DNA of 53,917 nucleotides from an uncultured Acidobacteriota bacterium (GTDB taxonomy: Bacteria; Acidobacteriota; CAIWXX01), in assembly GCA_903916735.1 (NCBI GenBank), contig CAIWXX010000092.1:1-53917 (forward strand). The letters are read 5' to 3'. Made by a program: the position numbers and the translations under genes. Shown here piece by piece: positions 17,638-27,877 of the stretch (position 1 is its first letter; every line of letters starts with the position of its first letter). The notes beneath the pieces were generated by a model. That model worked only from the letters and a program-made list of their open reading frames with translations, ran no database searches and was not told the DNA's origin.

Positions 17638-18501
17638 TTACTTGATATATTTGCCGATGATCGGCCGCAGCTTTTCTTTGGTCGCGGTATTCATCTTCTC
17701 AGGACTTGTGAAAACGGCCCCACTCAAGGCTGTCGCGCAGTGGCAGGTTCGATCGGATGGGATGTGCGGCAGAGCGATGTGAATGAGCTTTTTCACATTC
17801 TCCGCATTTTTTAAGAGATTCGAAACGATCATTTCAACCGTGACGGCATCATGATCCGGATGCCAGCAATCATAGTCAGTGACGAGGGCAATTGTGGAGT
17901 AACAGATCTCGGCTTCACGCGCAAGTTTGGCTTCGGTCATGTTTGTCATCCCAATTACATCCATTCCCCATTGGCGGTACACTCTGGATTCGGCCAAGGA
18001 AGAAAATGCCGGGCCTTCCATATTGAGATACGTCCCTTTGGAATGCATGGTGACCCCGGCGGTCTTGCCGGCATCATAGAGAGCGGCCGAGAGGTGAGGA
18101 CAAACCGGCAGGGCGAAGCTGATGTGACCGACGATGCCTTCTCCGAAAAATGTGGCCTGTCTCCGAGTCGTACGATCGAAAAACTGGTCGGGAATAACGA
18201 AATCGAGCGGTTTGATCTCCTCTTTCATGCTCCCGACGGCGCCGCACGAAATAATTCTCTCGATGCCCAATTCTTTGAAAGCATAAATATTAGCGCGATA
18301 AGGGACTTCGTTTGGAAGAAAAATATGTCCGATGCCGTGGCGCGTCAGGAAAGCGACTTTGATTCCTCCAAGCATGCCGACGATGAAAGGCGCCGAGGGC
18401 TTCCCGAAAGGCGTCTCTATTTCGATTCGCTGGATATCCTGCAATCCTTCCATCTCCTGTATGCCGCTGCCGCCGATGATTCCGATTCGTGCAGTTGCCA
18501 T
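17638..18501 (-). CDS. mtnP: S-methyl-5'-thioadenosine phosphorylase
   Basis: 287 aa, the usual MTAP/PNP-II length. Motifs: IGIIGGSGIQEMEG, the TRHGIGH phosphate-binding region, LPNEVPYRANIYAFKELGIERII, CGAVGSM, the substrate segment GTYLNMEGPAFSS, the VIGMTNMTEAKLAREAE box and TDYDCWH. It cleaves MTA with phosphate to adenine and 5-methylthioribose-1-phosphate in methionine and polyamine salvage. The RBS GGAGG lies 8 nt before ATG 18501. It heads a two-gene operon with the PfkB kinase. Some homologues prefer inosine or guanosine, so specificity is not certain. Confidence 0.92.
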   Translation of the reverse strand: MATARIGIIGGSGIQEMEGLQDIQRIEIETPFGKPSAPFIVGMLGGIKVAFLTRHGIGHIFLPNEVPYRANIYAFKELGIERIISCGAVGSMKEEIKPLDFVIPDQFFDRTTRRQATFFGEGIVGHISFALPVCPHLSAALYDAGKTAGVTMHSKGTYLNMEGPAFSSLAESRVYRQWGMDVIGMTNMTEAKLAREAEICYSTIALVTDYDCWHPDHDAVTVEMIVSNLLKNAENVKKLIHIALPHIPSDRTCHCATALSGAVFTSPEKMNTATKEKLRPIIGKYIK

Positions 18502-18621
18502 GATCAGTCCTCCATCGCATAAATTGGAAGGGATAGCCTATATCAAACAAGCCTGGTATGTCCAAAATCGTCCCGATGACCTGTTCAAATGGCAATCCTG
18601 ACAAGTCATCCTGCGGGAATG

Positions 18622-19233
18622 TCAGTTGCTGTTCTGACTTATTTTTTTGAGGATTTCGATTTCAGATTTCAATTGCGCTGCCCGTGGGTCGTTCGGGCTG
18701 GTTCTCAGAAGTCTCTCCCAGGCTACGATGGCTCCCTTGGCATCATTTTTTCCGTGAAGCTTCACGATCCCAAGGTTGAACAGAGTTTGCGGATGGTCGG
18801 GATTTATTTCCAGCGAGTGATTGAATTGAGCTATCGCGTCGTCGGGTTTCTGAAGATACCACAATGCCGTTCCGAGGTCGGTACTGATATTCACGTCGCT
18901 CGGATTCTTTTCCAGAATTTTGTGATACCAAACAATCGCCTCTTCATACCGCTCGGTATCATAGTAAGAATTGGCCAAGTTTGTCATCGCCTGAACATCA
19001 GCGGAATTGGCATCGATTATGGATTTAAGGCGATTGAGTTCAGCTTCTTTCGCTGCTGGAAAGGTCGACGGCGCTTTTGATGGTTGTGCCGATCTGGTTG
19101 CGATTGATCGTCCTTCGTGAGGATGCGGTCCGACGATGGTATAGATGAACGCCATACCCGCCAGGATGGCAATCATAAGCATGGTGTTTCTGCAAACGCT
19201 TGTTTGTTGCATCAGGATGACGTCTATTTGCAT
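18622..19233 (-). CDS. TPR-repeat protein with N-terminal membrane anchor
   Basis: 203 aa. A hydrophobic N-terminal helix (about 17-33) anchors the protein. Three TPR motifs follow (about 75-185), with the expected NLANSYYDTERYEEAIVWYHKILEK and TALWYLQKPDDAIAQFNHSL patterns. It probably acts as a periplasm-facing scaffold. It lies 10 nt after the tusA-like gene and likely shares its transcript; the function is not otherwise indicated. Confidence 0.8.
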   Translation of the reverse strand: MQIDVILMQQTSVCRNTMLMIAILAGMAFIYTIVGPHPHEGRSIATRSAQPSKAPSTFPAAKEAELNRLKSIIDANSADVQAMTNLANSYYDTERYEEAIVWYHKILEKNPSDVNISTDLGTALWYLQKPDDAIAQFNHSLEINPDHPQTLFNLGIVKLHGKNDAKGAIVAWERLLRTSPNDPRAAQLKSEIEILKKISQNSN

Positions 19234-19243
19234 CCGGAAAAAT

Positions 19244-19495
19244 TCATCGCAACCGCCTCACCGAGGCTTGATAGATCGTTCCCCTCTGTGCGATGCTGAT
19301 CAGCTGTTGACCATTGCTCAGACACCAGGCTTTTAGATCCTGCTGAATTCCGGCATCATCCGAGTGAACGATCAAAAGACCCCCAATGGGGATCTCTTTG
19401 ATGCGTTGCGCCGTCATGATAATTGGAATCGGGCATGCCACCCCCACCGTGTCAAGGACTTCAGCTTTTTCGCTCATATTTCTCATAATATCCAA
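19244..19495 (-). CDS. TusA-family sulfur-carrier protein
   Basis: 83 aa, the typical size of the SirA/TusA fold. The N-terminal DTVGVACPIPIIMTAQRIKEI contains the conserved CPxP with active Cys21. The C-terminal half forms the two-layer beta-sandwich ending QRGTIYQASVRR. TusA-like proteins carry persulfide sulfur for tRNA thiolation, Mo-cofactor or sulfur metabolism; which one applies is not evident here. It is divergent from the copper operon and precedes a TPR gene. Confidence 0.85.
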   Translation of the reverse strand: MDIMRNMSEKAEVLDTVGVACPIPIIMTAQRIKEIPIGGLLIVHSDDAGIQQDLKAWCLSNGQQLISIAQRGTIYQASVRRLR

Positions 19496-19558
19496 TGCGA
19501 TGAAAAGGTTAAAGAGAAAAGGGCTGCGCCGGTTGCCGCTTTCACAAAAAATGGCACG

Positions 19559-19587
19559 TTGAGAATAAAATTCAGTCCTCGTATATT
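19559..19587 (+). promoter_or_regulatory. sigma-70-type promoter of the copper operon
   Basis: TTGAGA (19559-19564) and TATATT (19582-19587) are separated by exactly 17 nt and precede the copZ-like start by 17 nt. No CueR-type dyad was recognised between the boxes. Confidence 0.65.
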
Positions 19588-19604
19588 CTTAATTTGAGGT
19601 GACG

Positions 19605-19820
19605 ATGATGAAAACATTGACAGCCCCGATTCCCAACATTTCGTGTGCTCATTGTGTCCATACGATAGAGACCGAACTTGGCGAACTGCCCGGTGTCAAA
19701 AACGTTGAAGTTCGCGCCGATATTAAAAACGTCACAATTGTCTACGATAGTCCTGCCACAGAAGAGTCGATTGAAGCGTTTCTGGCCGAGATCAACTACC
19801 CAATTGTGCGTCACGCATGA
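19605..19820 (+). CDS. copZ: HMA-domain copper chaperone (CopZ-like)
   Basis: 71 aa from ATG 19605, with GAGGT just upstream; ATG 19608 is also possible. It is a single ferredoxin-like HMA domain with the metal-binding ISCAHCVHTIE (CxxC) motif and the closing INYPI segment. It delivers Cu(I) to the CopA ATPase encoded next, 68 nt downstream, under the promoter at 19559-19587. Confidence 0.88.
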   Translation: MMKTLTAPIPNISCAHCVHTIETELGELPGVKNVEVRADIKNVTIVYDSPATEESIEAFLAEINYPIVRHA

Positions 19821-19888
19821 ATGTGTCATCCGGGGTCCAATGCTGCCACACCCCATCGTGGAGGAAGGATCTCTGAGGGAGAGGGTCC

Positions 19889-22336
19889 ATGTCGACAAAA
19901 GTGGTGACGTTGCCGATTAGCGGCATGACATGCGCCAATTGTGTCGCTACAATTGAGCGCAACATGAAGCGGCTGGATGGCGTTGAAACCGCTTCGGTGA
20001 ACCTTGCCACTGAGCGATCGACTGTCGGGTTCGATCCGGGGAAATTACGGCTGCATGACATCATCGTTCGAATTGAAAAATCGGGCTATGGCGTCCCGTT
20101 CGGCGAACTGAGGATTCCCGTCAGGCGCATGGCCGATGATAATGACGCTCGACGATTGGAAAAGGCCCTTATTTCCGATGACGGCGTCGTCGATGCTCAT
20201 GTTGCTTTTGCCTCTGAACAGGCATTCATCACATACATTCCAACAATCATTCAACCGGCCGATCTTCGCCACCATATCAACGCGCTTGGATTTGAAGCTC
20301 TCGACGTTGCCTCCGGAGATGCTGAAAGGGATGCGCGCGAGCGGGAAATTGCTCAACAACGCCGCTTGCTGGGAGTCGGCCTGGTATTAACCCTCCCGCT
20401 TTTTCTCGCCTCTATGACGCGAGATCTTCTGCATGGAGTTTCCAATTTTCAGGGACTCATGCCGGAATTTTTTCATTGGGCGGACTTGAATTGGATATTT
20501 CTGGCATTGGCTACTCCTGTGCAATTTTATGTGGGCCGGCATTATTACAGTGGGGCCTACAAGGCGATTCGCAACAAAAGCGCCAATATGGATGTATTGA
20601 TCGCAATGGGGTCCACGGTTGCATACCTGTACAGCACTTACATGCTGATCTCTGGAGCCTTTTCGCATCATCATCACACCGGGCATCTTTATTTCGAAAC
20701 CTCGTCGATGATCATCACTTTGATCGTCCTGGGCAAGTTTCTGGAAGCGCGAGCTCGTGGTCGCACATCCGATGCCATTCGCGCTCTAATGAGTCTGCAG
20801 TGCCGAACAGCGCGTGTCATTCGGGATAATGACGAAAAGGATCTCCCAATTGATGACGTTCTTGTTGGAGAAATCATCCGTGTACGACCAGGCGAAAAAT
20901 TTCCGGTTGACGGGATTGTCGTGGAAGGCGAGTCGTCAGTGGACGAATCCATGCTGACAGGTGAGAGTATGCCGGTGGATAAACGATCCGGAGATCGAAT
21001 CACAGGAGCGACCGTCAACAAGAACGGCCTGATCACATTTCGAGCAACACGCGTTGGGAAAGAGACCACCCTGGCGCAGATTATCCAGCTCGTCCAGGAA
21101 GCTCAGGGCAGCAAAGCCCATATTCAGAGACTCGCCGACAGGGTTTCATCGGTCTTCGTACCGGCGATCATTGTCACAGCTGTCTTGACTTTCGCTGGAT
21201 GGCTGGTCTTCGGTGGATCAGCTGATTCACAACTGATGATTCAACGCGCCATCATCAATGCTGTCGCGGTGCTCGTGATTGCATGCCCCTGTGCCATGGG
21301 ACTCGCCACCCCAACTGCGATCATGGTCGGGATGGGGCGGGGAGCCGAAGCCGGCATTCTTTTCAGAAACAGCGAATCGCTTGAGCGCTTGGGCCAAGTG
21401 ACTGCTGTTGTTCTCGATAAAACGGGCACAATTACTGCCGGGGCTCTATCTGTGACCGATATGATCACGATGGGAGGAATAGAGGAGGAGAACCGGTTTC
21501 TAAGGCTGATTGGAAGCGCCGAGAGTGGATCGGAACATCCGATAGGAGAGGCCATTGTTGCCGAGGCACGGAGGCGTGGCCTGCAATTAACGCCGTCGTC
21601 GAGCTTCCGATCCGAAGCAGGTCGAGGGATCTATGCGATCATTGAGGGGTTGGAGATCAAAGCCGGCAATCTGGAATGGATGGCAACAAATTCGATCGAG
21701 ATGAGTGAGATTCAAAAAGATGTACGGCGGATCGAATCGGAAGCAAAGACGGCTATCGTAGCTACCATCGACGGAACCATCGCGGGGATCATCGGTGTGG
21801 CCGATACACTCAAAGAGGATTCCAAAGAAGCCATCGGTGAATTACACCGGATGGGGATGCAGGTATTGATGCTAACCGGGGATAACCCAACAACGGCAGG
21901 TTCCATAGGGAAGAGTGTCGGAATTGATGAGGTGATCGCCGGAGTTCCGCCCAATGAAAAGGCTTCCCAGGTGGAGAAGTTGCAGCAGGCAGGCCGGATG
22001 ATCGCCATGGTTGGTGACGGCATCAACGATGCGCCGGCGTTGGCGCGCGCCGATGTCGGCATCGCCATAGGAACGGGCACAGACATCGCCATGGCTGCTG
22101 CGCCGGTAACGCTCATGAGTGGGAGTCTGTGCGGAGTGCCGCGAGCGATTCGCCTATCGCGCACGATCATGCGGACAATCAAACAGAATTTGTTCTGGGC
22201 CTTCTTTTATAATGTGATTTTGATTCCAGTCGCAGCCGCCGGCTTATTGAATCCCATGCTAGCCGCTGCCGCCATGGCATTCAGCTCTGTTTTTGTCGTC
22301 AGCAATAGTCTAAGATTGAGACGATGTGAATTATAG
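19889..22336 (+). CDS. copA: Cu(I)-translocating P1B-type ATPase
   Basis: 815 aa. N-terminal HMA domain 1 (about 5-70) has CANC (15-18). A second HMA-like domain (about 75-140) has lost its CxxC. Eight membrane helices follow, with a His-rich loop (HHHHTGH) after the fourth. Landmarks are the TGES actuator motif, the intramembrane CPC (466-468), phosphorylation Asp510 in DKTGT, the SEHP nucleotide-binding motif and GDGINDAP (709-716). It exports Cu(I) (or Ag) from the cytoplasm. It is in an operon with the copZ-like gene. Confidence 0.95.
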   Translation: MSTKVVTLPISGMTCANCVATIERNMKRLDGVETASVNLATERSTVGFDPGKLRLHDIIVRIEKSGYGVPFGELRIPVRRMADDNDARRLEKALISDDGVVDAHVAFASEQAFITYIPTIIQPADLRHHINALGFEALDVASGDAERDAREREIAQQRRLLGVGLVLTLPLFLASMTRDLLHGVSNFQGLMPEFFHWADLNWIFLALATPVQFYVGRHYYSGAYKAIRNKSANMDVLIAMGSTVAYLYSTYMLISGAFSHHHHTGHLYFETSSMIITLIVLGKFLEARARGRTSDAIRALMSLQCRTARVIRDNDEKDLPIDDVLVGEIIRVRPGEKFPVDGIVVEGESSVDESMLTGESMPVDKRSGDRITGATVNKNGLITFRATRVGKETTLAQIIQLVQEAQGSKAHIQRLADRVSSVFVPAIIVTAVLTFAGWLVFGGSADSQLMIQRAIINAVAVLVIACPCAMGLATPTAIMVGMGRGAEAGILFRNSESLERLGQVTAVVLDKTGTITAGALSVTDMITMGGIEEENRFLRLIGSAESGSEHPIGEAIVAEARRRGLQLTPSSSFRSEAGRGIYAIIEGLEIKAGNLEWMATNSIEMSEIQKDVRRIESEAKTAIVATIDGTIAGIIGVADTLKEDSKEAIGELHRMGMQVLMLTGDNPTTAGSIGKSVGIDEVIAGVPPNEKASQVEKLQQAGRMIAMVGDGINDAPALARADVGIAIGTGTDIAMAAAPVTLMSGSLCGVPRAIRLSRTIMRTIKQNLFWAFFYNVILIPVAAAGLLNPMLAAAAMAFSSVFVVSNSLRLRRCEL

Positions 22337-22359
22337 AGGCACACCAAGCGTGCGCCTCT
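22335..22359. terminator. bidirectional hairpin terminator
   Basis: AGAGGCACAC-caagc-GTGCGCCTCT forms a 10-bp stem with one mismatch between the convergent copA and PPIase genes. No long T-run follows, but position and strength suit a terminator for both. Confidence 0.6.
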
Positions 22360-22374
22360 AATGATGAATCCGTT

Positions 22375-23610
22375 CTACTTGCTTTCAGCTTGAACGAATC
22401 GTGTTTCCATATCCAGATAAACGGCCACTGGTTCAGGTTCCTTCGAATCCGGCGTCATTTCGGTTGCTGGATTGAAGGCCAGCTTTTTGGCCGCTTCGAC
22501 CGCGGCACCGTCCAACACCGGGTTTCCACAGCTTGATTGAAGCGCTACATCCGTGACATTTCCATCGGGATCGATGGTCAGTCTCAGGCGAGGCGTTTCC
22601 TTTGGAAGTAGAGTGCCGGCCAAAACATCAACACGAACCACTGCTGACGGCGGAGTTATGCCTTCTCCAACATCAACGGGCACCCCACCGCCGGTCGGTG
22701 CACTGATATTCAGTCCGCGGCTATCGATCTCGAAACGAACGCGTTGCGGATTTCCATTATAAGTAGCGGGTTGGAAGATCCAGGTGAGGGCTTGAGCGCG
22801 GAGCTTCGCCGCATCGGGTGTATCGAGTTTCGGGAAGCGGACATCAATGACCTTGCCTTGCTCATCAACAGCCAGCTCGATGCGAGTTGGCGCAGCACTC
22901 GTTTCAACGGCAACCGCGGCTTTCATTCCAGGCGCTTTCCAGAGATTATTCTTCGGATCAAAAGCACGTGGCCGTCGGCCGGGACCGGTCAGGGTCTCGC
23001 CGCTGACATCTGGGGCTTCCAGTGAAAGGACCTTTTCCGGTACTTTCCTTTCTTCCAGTCGAATCGTCACGGGAATTGGTTGGAGTGGATTATCATTCAG
23101 ATCACGCGGCACCTCGGAGATCTTGCGGGCGATGTTGAGCCCGGAGGTGAGTTCTCCGAAAATTGTGTATTTTTCATCGAGCCTGGGGATGTTTTCGAGT
23201 GCAATGAAAAACTGGCAGGACCCTGAATCAGGTTCATCGCCACGCGCCATCCCGACGGTCCCGGGGCGATAGTGAATGGTTTTGCTGAATTCGGCCTTCA
23301 GTGTTTTGTCGGCATCGCCGCCACCATCATCGCTGCGATCGGCGTTCTTGGAATTCGGATCACCTCCTTGAATGACGAAATGAGGAATGACTCGATGAAA
23401 GGTTGTGCCATCATAGAAGCCTTTGTTGATGAGCTCCATCACATAAGCTGTATGACCCGGCGCTTGCGATGGGAAGAACCGCCAAACAATTTCTCCAAAG
23501 GGTGTCTTGACAACAGCGACTTTTTCTTTCTTCGCAGCATAGGTCTCTGCTGCAAAGGAAAGACACATCAAACAGACGGCCAGCGAAAAGAAATGCATCT
23601 TTTTCTTCAC
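22375..23610 (-). CDS. secreted cyclophilin-type PPIase fused to TonB-C-like domains
   Basis: About 411 aa from GTG 23610, chosen because AGGAG lies 5 nt before it and a signal peptide follows (KKKMHFFSLAVCLMCLSFAA). A cyclophilin domain (about 30-195) has FHRVIPHFVIQGGD, GMARGDEPDSGSCQFFIAL and YTIFGEL. Two C-terminal segments (about 220-300 and 310-405) look like TonB C-terminal/energy-transducing folds; the second has RLTIDPDGNVTDVALQSSCGNPVLDGAAVEAAKKLAFNP-like spacing. It is probably a periplasmic peptidyl-prolyl isomerase. The fusion is unusual and has no TonB membrane anchor. It is convergent with copA. Confidence 0.85.
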   Translation of the reverse strand: MKKKMHFFSLAVCLMCLSFAAETYAAKKEKVAVVKTPFGEIVWRFFPSQAPGHTAYVMELINKGFYDGTTFHRVIPHFVIQGGDPNSKNADRSDDGGGDADKTLKAEFSKTIHYRPGTVGMARGDEPDSGSCQFFIALENIPRLDEKYTIFGELTSGLNIARKISEVPRDLNDNPLQPIPVTIRLEERKVPEKVLSLEAPDVSGETLTGPGRRPRAFDPKNNLWKAPGMKAAVAVETSAAPTRIELAVDEQGKVIDVRFPKLDTPDAAKLRAQALTWIFQPATYNGNPQRVRFEIDSRGLNISAPTGGGVPVDVGEGITPPSAVVRVDVLAGTLLPKETPRLRLTIDPDGNVTDVALQSSCGNPVLDGAAVEAAKKLAFNPATEMTPDSKEPEPVAVYLDMETRFVQAESK

Positions 23611-23711
23611 GATTTCTCCTGATTGGTTCAAGTGTCATTTTTCCGCAATGATCACGATCATCATGGTCGCTTTCTCATTGTATAGCCGTCCTCGATAAGA
23701 GCCAAGCAGGT

Positions 23712-25718
23712 CTATGGCGTATCTGCGGTTTTGGCTGATGCTTCCATTGTCGTCATTTCAGCAAAAGCCCTATTAACTTCTTCCCACTGCTGCATCCGCT
23801 GCTCGACTTCTTTGACGAGCGACTGATGCCGATCGATATGCTCCCGTGCCGATGCATGGTCGTCATAGAAATGGGGCTCTGCCATTGCGACTTCCAAATC
23901 TCTGATCATCTGCTCATGCTTCGCGATCTGGGATTCGAGATCGAATATTTGAGATTGAAGGCTCTTAATAACCCGTTCGCGCTTGCGTCCCTCGGCAACA
24001 GCCCGTTTTCGTTCTCCCCAAGCGCTCTTCGATGCCCTCGCTTCATTATCTGATGAGTCCGATGATGCCGCCGATTTCCCTCCCGGTCCATTCTCTTCCT
24101 GCGCCGCCATTTCCTGGCGCCTTTTCTGTTCAAGAAATTCTTCATATGTGCCGGGATAGAGAGTCGCTTTTCCATCGCCGACCTCAATAATTTTCGTGGC
24201 AAGGCGGTCGAGGAAGTACCTGTCGTGTGAGACAAAAATCAGCGTGCCGCCGTAATCGATGAGGGCATTGAGAAGGACGTCTTTTGAATCGATGTCGAGA
24301 TGGTTTGTGGGTTCATCCAGCAGAAGGGTGTTGGAAGGCCGGAGGAGCATGCGGGCGACGGCCAACCGCGTGCGTTCGCCACCCGAGAGAACACCGACGC
24401 TCTTGTAGACATCATCCCCTGAGAAGAGGAATCCACCCAGGATGTTTCGGATCATTGGAACCATGTCGGTTGGAGAACCGACGGCGAGTGTTTCATGGAC
24501 AGTGAGTGTTATGTCAAGTCGAGCTGCTTCGTCTTGAGCAAAATACTGCATGACCACCTGATGCCCTTCGATGCGTTCACCGTCATCAGAAGGTTCAACG
24601 CCGGTCAACAGGCGCATCAATGTGGATTTACCTGCGCCGTTGAGGCCGACGATTGCGATCCGTTCTCCTCTTTCAATATGTAAATCGACCGATCGAAAAA
24701 CCTCATTATCCCCATAGGCTTTGTGTACACGACGCAACTCAAATGCAATGCGACCACCCTTGGCGCAGGCCGGGAAATTGAAATGGACTCGCTTCCTCTG
24801 TGGAGGCACATCGATCGGCTTGATTTTTTCCAGCATTTTGATGCGACTTTGAACCTGGGAAGCGCGTGTCGCTTGATAACGAAAACGGTCGATGAATACT
24901 TTGATACGAGCGATTTCCTCATCCTGCCGCTCTTTAGCCTCCCGTAGCCTCTCAATACGCGCATCGCGTTCAACGAGAAACCGGCTATAGGTGCCCGGGT
25001 AATCGGTAAGAGTTTTCAGGCCGACCTCTGAGATGCGTGTGACCACCGCATCCAGGAAGTAGCGATCGTGCGATATCAGAACGACGGCATGCGGATAACC
25101 GGACAGATATGATTCCAACCAGTTACGCGCATCGATATCGAGGTGGTTGGTCGGTTCGTCCAGCAAGAGGAGCTTCGGTTTGAGAAGAAGCAGTTTGGCG
25201 AGAGCCAGGCGCATCTGCCAGCCGCCAGAGAGAGTGCTTGTCTCTTGTTGGAAACCGGCTTTCCTGAACCCCAGGCCACTCAGGACAGTCGCCACCTTGA
25301 GATCGATCGCATAACCTTCTTCCTGGCGAAATCTTTCCTGCAGATGGCTGTAGCGGGCCAAGACCGCTTCGTGTTCTTCTTGTGGAAGCGATGCATCGCC
25401 CAGTTGGTCCTCCAGAGAATGCATCTGGGCTTTCAAATCAAGCAGATCCTGAAAGGCCAGGCATGCTTCTTCGAACACACTCCGGCCGACATGCAGGATT
25501 CCATCCTGAGGCAAAAAACCGATCGTCAAAGCAGATGGTTTCTGGATATATCCGGTATCCGGAGGCTCCATATCGCAGAGCATTTTTAGAAGCGTCGTCT
25601 TTCCTGAACCATTCGCGCCACACAGGCCAATTCGATCATTTTTGGAGATCTGCCAATCTACATTTTCGAATAGAATCCGATCTCCGAACGCTTTGCTGAG
25701 CGATGAAATTTGAATCAT
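23712..25718 (-). CDS. ABC-F family ATPase (Uup/YheS-like)
   Basis: 668 aa with two ABC domains and no membrane helices. Domain 1 has GANGSGKTT and a signature LSGGWQMRLALAKLLL with LLLLDEPTNHLD. The charged inter-domain linker (about 240-300) contacts the ribosome E site in the family. Domain 2 has GLNGAGKST and LSGGERTRLAVARMLL with LLLDEPTNHLD. A C-terminal coiled coil (about 545-650) resembles Uup. ABC-F proteins act on stalled or antibiotic-bound ribosomes or in assembly; the subtype is not certain. Confidence 0.92.
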   Translation of the reverse strand: MIQISSLSKAFGDRILFENVDWQISKNDRIGLCGANGSGKTTLLKMLCDMEPPDTGYIQKPSALTIGFLPQDGILHVGRSVFEEACLAFQDLLDLKAQMHSLEDQLGDASLPQEEHEAVLARYSHLQERFRQEEGYAIDLKVATVLSGLGFRKAGFQQETSTLSGGWQMRLALAKLLLLKPKLLLLDEPTNHLDIDARNWLESYLSGYPHAVVLISHDRYFLDAVVTRISEVGLKTLTDYPGTYSRFLVERDARIERLREAKERQDEEIARIKVFIDRFRYQATRASQVQSRIKMLEKIKPIDVPPQRKRVHFNFPACAKGGRIAFELRRVHKAYGDNEVFRSVDLHIERGERIAIVGLNGAGKSTLMRLLTGVEPSDDGERIEGHQVVMQYFAQDEAARLDITLTVHETLAVGSPTDMVPMIRNILGGFLFSGDDVYKSVGVLSGGERTRLAVARMLLRPSNTLLLDEPTNHLDIDSKDVLLNALIDYGGTLIFVSHDRYFLDRLATKIIEVGDGKATLYPGTYEEFLEQKRRQEMAAQEENGPGGKSAASSDSSDNEARASKSAWGERKRAVAEGRKRERVIKSLQSQIFDLESQIAKHEQMIRDLEVAMAEPHFYDDHASAREHIDRHQSLVKEVEQRMQQWEEVNRAFAEMTTMEASAKTADTP

Positions 25719-25942
25719 AGGGCTGAAAGAAAATACGGGCGTGATCGAATTTCAATCACCTTGTTAGCGACTTTCCGCATCTTTTGCCCTGCTGTTTCGC
25801 TTTCTACTCCCTTGCCTGGCCATCTTCCCGGCAACACTTTTATCGACCTTCATAGACATCGTCAATGCTATCATTAAAAACTCACTTCATCTTGCTTTCT
25901 CGACACAAGCTCATCTACACTGCAGCGTTCTTGCAAGACTCA

Positions 25943-27859
25943 ATGAGAAGGAAATGGATTGAATCGATGAAACTGATTGTTCGATGGATCCTGGGCTGTA
26001 TTATCATGGCGCTGGCCCTTAATGTAATTGGCATACTCTACACCGGCGGTTTCAAGGTCCCATTCCTCATGCTGATCATGGGTGGGAAATCACTTGCGGC
26101 GAATCTCATTCTCTTAATCCTCGCTTCAGCAGCGTCCTTCGTTCTGGCGCATCCTCGGCGATCCTCGGACGTTCCTCTCGTGCATGTGAAGACATTTCTT
26201 TTTCTCGGAATTTTGGGATACTACCTTCTCAACGGACAGACTCTGGGATCCGGTGATACATGGCCGGCTCGTTTTCTGCCTCTTCACATTCTTCGAAATC
26301 ATGATTTTTATTTGGATGCGTATCTGGATCTGTTTCAACGAGACGGCGCATTTAATGCATTTAGAAAAGTCGGGGATCATTGTGTATCGGCTTATCCTGT
26401 CGGCTCGGCCCTCATGGCACTCCCTCTTTATATTCCATCAGCAATCGGGCGTGTCGGGATGGGAGATGCTTTACTCGAGTCCATTGAAAAGATCGCTGCT
26501 GCCATAATCGTGGCGCTTTCGGCGATTATCCTTTATGCGGCCCTCTCCAGACTCTGTTCCAGAAAAATGTCTCTTTTTGCCACTCTAGCCTATGCACTGG
26601 GGACCAGCAGTCTCAGCATCAGCAGTCAAGCGCTTTGGCAGCACGGCCCCAGCCAGCTGGCACTGGCGGCGACACTCTATTGCTTGGTGAGAGGACGAAT
26701 CGAACCTCATTGGATCTGCTTCGCCGGGTTTCCTCTCTCGCTGTCGATTATCTGTCGTCCCAATGACGTCATGATCGCGATTCCCATCGGCATCTATGTC
26801 CTTTTTCACTACTTTCGTAGAATTTACGGGTTTTTACTTGCCGGCGTTCCGGCTGTTGCATTTCAGCTCTGGTACAATACCACCTATTTTGGTCATCTCT
26901 TCCATACGCAATTTTCATTCGGACACTCTGATTACTGGTCGACGCCTCTTCTCGACGGTCTTTCAGGATTGCTTTTCAGTCCCGGTCGGGGACTCTTCAT
27001 CTACTCACCGGTTGTCATTATTGGAATTGTTGGATTTGTTCTTGCGTGGCGACGTGGCGGTGATGTGCTATTGCGCTATCTGAGTATCGGATCGATTTTC
27101 TTTCTGCTGCTCCATGCCAAATGGTGGAATTGGTGGGGAGGTTACTGCTTCGGCCCGCGCCTGCTTGCCGACCTCGGCCCTCTTTTAATGCTCGGCTTTT
27201 ATCCTCTCGATTCACTCCTCAATAGGCGTCTATCGTTTCAGAAGGCTGGAATCCTATTATTTTCCTGGTCGGTCATCGTGCATTCCATAGGCATCTTCTG
27301 GAATAACGGGAGATGGGATGGCTATATTTACCCCGAAGGCCTCTGGAATTGGACTGATAATCAGCTCGTGAACCCACCTCGAATTCTCTATGATCGCATT
27401 CGGATCATCTTCAATGGGCAGCCGACAAGCCAAACATCACCGGAACTCTTATCTGTTTCATATGTCCTGCCTCTTCAAGAATTAACGGGCAAATATACCA
27501 ATAGGGTTAAGGCATGGCTGGAAGCGAGCAACGATGGTAGTTCGATTTGGCTTGTCGGGCCCAGGGATCAACGGGGCACGATCATGCTTTCCTGGACCAT
27601 ACGGAAAAATGATACCGGCAATGTGATCACATCCGGAATGCAGCATCTGCGCCATGACGTTTTTCCACGCGATTCATATCTCTTTGGATTCAACGTCCAT
27701 ATTCCCAAGCTGGAAGGTGAATATGATCTCGATGCCGGCTTGGTGTACATAGATGATTTTCACTATATACCCTTTCACAATCCACCGGCTCATATGAAGA
27801 TTATTTCTCTTCCAAGGAAGCATGGTGCGAAGGCGGAGCCAGCAGACCTGGAACGATGA
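25943..27859 (+). CDS. polytopic membrane protein, glycosyltransferase-like
   Basis: 638 aa from ATG 25943. The frame is open upstream to ATG 25865, but those codons look unlike a membrane-protein start; ATG 25967 (MKLIVRWILG) is also possible. About 11-12 membrane helices run to residue about 470. An extracytoplasmic loop early on resembles GT-C-type enzymes (HILRNHDFYLDAY...; SAYPVGSALMALPL), and WWGGYCFGPRLLADLGP is a motif shared by such hypothetical membrane proteins. The soluble C-terminal domain (about 475-638) is beta-rich. It probably acts on lipid-linked sugars, but no donor or acceptor is visible. It stands alone, convergent with dnaE2 18 bp downstream. Confidence 0.65.
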   Translation: MRRKWIESMKLIVRWILGCIIMALALNVIGILYTGGFKVPFLMLIMGGKSLAANLILLILASAASFVLAHPRRSSDVPLVHVKTFLFLGILGYYLLNGQTLGSGDTWPARFLPLHILRNHDFYLDAYLDLFQRDGAFNAFRKVGDHCVSAYPVGSALMALPLYIPSAIGRVGMGDALLESIEKIAAAIIVALSAIILYAALSRLCSRKMSLFATLAYALGTSSLSISSQALWQHGPSQLALAATLYCLVRGRIEPHWICFAGFPLSLSIICRPNDVMIAIPIGIYVLFHYFRRIYGFLLAGVPAVAFQLWYNTTYFGHLFHTQFSFGHSDYWSTPLLDGLSGLLFSPGRGLFIYSPVVIIGIVGFVLAWRRGGDVLLRYLSIGSIFFLLLHAKWWNWWGGYCFGPRLLADLGPLLMLGFYPLDSLLNRRLSFQKAGILLFSWSVIVHSIGIFWNNGRWDGYIYPEGLWNWTDNQLVNPPRILYDRIRIIFNGQPTSQTSPELLSVSYVLPLQELTGKYTNRVKAWLEASNDGSSIWLVGPRDQRGTIMLSWTIRKNDTGNVITSGMQHLRHDVFPRDSYLFGFNVHIPKLEGEYDLDAGLVYIDDFHYIPFHNPPAHMKIISLPRKHGAKAEPADLER

Positions 27860-27877
27860 TACGATCCCTTTCATGAA

